From Flavobacterium inviolabile (GTDB lineage Bacteria; Bacteroidota; Bacteroidia; Flavobacteriales; Flavobacteriaceae): a stretch of 64,000 nucleotides of DNA. Within the stretch, counting starts at the first letter, position 1. The number at the start of each line of letters is the position of its first letter. Under the pieces are notes generated by a model, which saw only the letters and a program-made list of their open reading frames with translations, was not told where the DNA came from and made no database searches. The position numbers were made by a program, and so were the translations under genes. This document shows, piece after piece, positions 62,132 through 64,000 of the stretch. The stretch spans positions 1,984,001 to 2,048,000 of the forward strand of contig NZ_CP058278.1 in the NCBI RefSeq assembly GCF_013389455.1, in the 5' to 3' direction.

Positions 62132-62773
62132 TTAGTAATTGCGCTCCAGTATTTTCCTTAATACCTGTAAGGCGGTATTGGCTTTTTTCTTTTTTATCGC
62201 GTCCAGTAATTGTTCGTGCAGGTAATGGTTTATCGCAAATTTACTGGTGCCGTTAGTTTCACGGGCATTAAAGAAATTGCGCAGTACTACCGTAAAACCA
62301 TAGTATAGTTCGGCCAAAACCTTATTTCCGGAAGCAAAAGCAATGGCCATGTGGAAATCAATATCGGCATCGGCACATTCCTGTGGATTTTCGGCAAGTA
62401 TGGCTGCTTTACGCCGCTCTAAACATTTTTCGATTGCTTCGAGCTGTTCTTTAGTATGGTTAACACTTGCCAGTTTTATGATCTCTTCTTCAAGTAGCCT
62501 CCGGACGGCGTTAATTTCATCAAAATCGGCATGCTGAAGGCGCTGCTCCATGTTTAGTTCCCTGTAGTCGCTGTTAACGGTAGTGCCGGAACCCTGCTGA
62601 ACTTTCAGTATACCGGAAATCGCCAGTGTTTTGATAGCTTCCCGTATGGTTGATCTTCCAACGCCGTATTGCTGCATCAGTTCCGGTTCTGCAGGAATTT
62701 TTTCGCCGGGTTTATACTTTCCGCCGGCAATATCTTCCTTGATCTGGTTGACTATTTTGGTATACAGTTTCAT
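62132..62773 (-). CDS. GntR/FadR-family (FCD) transcriptional regulator
   Basis: 213 residues. The N-terminal winged helix (YTKIVNQIKEDIAGGKYKPGEKIPAEPELMQQYGVGRSTIREAIKTLAISGILKVQQGSGTTV, ~4-68) is followed by the FCD effector domain, with ECADADIDFHMAIAFASGN and INHYLHEQLLDAIKKKKANTALQVL giving the metal-binding Asp/His pattern. The gene stands directly upstream of the TauE/SafE operon. Two near-identical palindromes, one in each promoter, suggest it controls the transporter and itself in response to a small organic acid. Confidence 0.9.
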   Translation of the reverse strand: MKLYTKIVNQIKEDIAGGKYKPGEKIPAEPELMQQYGVGRSTIREAIKTLAISGILKVQQGSGTTVNSDYRELNMEQRLQHADFDEINAVRRLLEEEIIKLASVNHTKEQLEAIEKCLERRKAAILAENPQECADADIDFHMAIAFASGNKVLAELYYGFTVVLRNFFNARETNGTSKFAINHYLHEQLLDAIKKKKANTALQVLRKILERNY

Positions 62774-62792
62774 AACAGTTCTAATTTATTAC

Positions 62793-62807
62793 AAACATAA
62801 GATGTTT
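62793..62807. promoter_or_regulatory. GntR-family operator 2 (autoregulation)
   Basis: AAACATAAGATGTTT, matching operator 1 except at one position. It overlaps the -7 box TATGTTTG (62799-62792, minus strand) of the GntR gene, a position that would block its own transcription. Confidence 0.6.
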
Positions 62808-62856
62808 CGTTTAAAAACCGGCTTTAATTGTGATGCCGATTTTACAAAAGGCAAGC

Positions 62857-64000
62857 TTACTGTTTTAATTTTTTTACAACCCAGGGTAATGTGAGCCCTT
62901 GACCCAGCAGTGTAAAAAGAACCACTACCACAGCAATAAATATAATATCGTGGCGTAACGGGAAAGGCGTACCGTCTTTTAGAGTGGCCGGCAAACCTAT
63001 TGCTATGGCAAGCGATACGATACCCCGCATACCGGACCAGCTGATAATTAAACTGTTTGAAAAGTCCAGTAAAGCATCTTCGGGTATTTTTCGCTTTTTA
63101 CTTTGAAATGCACGCTGTAGATTTATTTTCTGTAAAAACACTCTTGCCATTCGCAGTCCCAGGGCTACAACCGTGATCAGAAAGGCATAACCAATGTAGG
63201 GAAGGATCTGGTGCTCTTCTATGTTTTTCAGGACATACGGAAATTCCAGGCCAATCAGGATAAAGATCAGTCCGTTGAGCAGGAAAACAATAATATCCCA
63301 GATGGTCCGGGATTGCTGTTTCAGGTTTTCCGGGAATATTTTCCGGCTGATGCGGGAAATGCTCAAACCAATGGTAACTACCGCAATAACACCGGAAACA
63401 CCAATTTCTTCGGCAACAAGGTAAGTGACAAAAGGCATTAAAATGATAAAGCTGATCGTCACTAAAATATCGTGATGCACCAGCCGGAGTATATAGGTGA
63501 GTATTTTCCCCAGGACGATACCTACCAGCAAACCACCGGCCATGAGTACTAAAAATTCCAGGGACGCTTTCCACCAGATAAAGGCCGATCCGGTAACGGC
63601 AGCCACGGCAAACCGGTAAGCAACCAGAGCGGAGGCATCGTTTACCAGGCTTTCTCCTTCCAATATGGTAATTGATTTATGGGACAACCCGAGTCCTTTG
63701 GTAATGCCAATGGCCGCAACGGCATCTGTAGCAGACAGTATGGCACCCAATACAAAAGATAACGGCCAGCTCATACCATCTATTAAATAATGTGCAGTGA
63801 CCGCGATACCGGTAGTAGTCAGGAAAACCAAACCGATAGACAAGGTTCCGATGGTATTGATATGGGTTTTAAAGTCTTTAAAGGAGATATTAAAAGCGGC
63901 ATCATACAATAAAGGCGGTAAGAAAAGCAGAAATACTACTTTGGGGCTAAGCTCAATATTGGGCATGGAAGGAATAAAGCCAATACCGATTCCGGCTGTT
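62857..64000 (-). CDS. Na+/H+ antiporter, CPA1 family (5' partial)
   Basis: The frame is open through the right edge, so the first helices lie outside the window; about 380 residues are visible. Hydrophobic helices include LSPKVVFLLFLPPLLYDAAFN (typical CPA1 helix), SFVLGAILSATDAVAAIGI (the functional Asp region), ILEGESLVNDASALVAYRF (the ND pair of the ion site) and SWSGMRGIVSLAIAIGLP. Such carriers exchange Na+ or K+ for H+ across the inner membrane. The C-terminus is short, without a long cytoplasmic regulatory tail. Confidence 0.9.
   Translation of the reverse strand, partial: TAGIGIGFIPSMPNIELSPKVVFLLFLPPLLYDAAFNISFKDFKTHINTIGTLSIGLVFLTTTGIAVTAHYLIDGMSWPLSFVLGAILSATDAVAAIGITKGLGLSHKSITILEGESLVNDASALVAYRFAVAAVTGSAFIWWKASLEFLVLMAGGLLVGIVLGKILTYILRLVHHDILVTISFIILMPFVTYLVAEEIGVSGVIAVVTIGLSISRISRKIFPENLKQQSRTIWDIIVFLLNGLIFILIGLEFPYVLKNIEEHQILPYIGYAFLITVVALGLRMARVFLQKINLQRAFQSKKRKIPEDALLDFSNSLIISWSGMRGIVSLAIAIGLPATLKDGTPFPLRHDIIFIAVVVVLFTLLGQGLTLPWVVKKLKQ

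Overview
The window looks like chromosome of a Flavobacteriaceae bacterium (Bacteroidota, Flavobacterium-like). The evidence is moderate-to-low GC, several promoters of the Bacteroidota type (-33 TTTG, about 20 bases, -7 TANNTTTG), three outer-membrane beta-barrel proteins with a carboxypeptidase-like N-terminal domain, two ECF sigma systems, DUF2911 and GG-type peptide precursor genes. I see no rRNA, tRNA or CRISPR array.

Layout. 1-8.2 kb: the end of a BNR/YCF48-like protein, an ECF sigma operon, a HAD phosphatase, photolyase with an SRPBCC gene, DUF2911, and a second ECF sigma operon. 8.5-15.6 kb: an outer-membrane protein, a diheme cytochrome operon, a metallopeptidase, a polysaccharide deacetylase and a TetR regulator. 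Matching palindromes tie the TetR regulator to the cytochrome operon. 15.6-17.2 kb: a siderophore-reductase remnant, a short repeat tract and an IS3-family element. 17.2-28.8 kb: cold-shock protein, pseudouridine synthase, an overlooked 46-residue gene, hydrolases, patatin, cardiolipin synthase, phosphoesterase and a TPR histidine kinase.

29-49.4 kb is the accessory heart of the window. First comes a regulator group: a small lipoprotein, a LytTR regulator with a degenerate receiver, and a LuxR-type regulator. Next is a RiPP cassette: outer-membrane barrel, 84-residue double-glycine precursor with three Cys and a Thr-rich tail, radical SAM/SPASM enzyme, and C39-peptidase ABC exporter. After a beta-propeller lipoprotein comes a nine-gene operon holding the complete ebo set (EboA, TatD-like EboB, UbiA-like EboC, sugar-phosphate-cyclase-like EboD, EboE and a phosphodiesterase). 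This ebo set is preceded by two genes that together look like a VioB/RebD-type imine dimer synthase split into two polypeptides. I infer that this operon makes and delivers a small, probably aromatic-amino-acid-derived, metabolite.

49.8-64 kb: a third outer-membrane barrel behind an operator-like palindrome, VOC and NAD(P)-dependent oxidoreductases, a TetR-SDR-SDR operon with two identical-type operators, an acyl-CoA dehydrogenase-type gene, aldo/keto reductase, a DUF1634-TauE/SafE pair with a GntR/FCD regulator and matching operators, and a Na+/H+ antiporter running off the right edge.

Family names rest on motifs and recall, not on database searches. Promoters and operators are pattern calls from the sequence.
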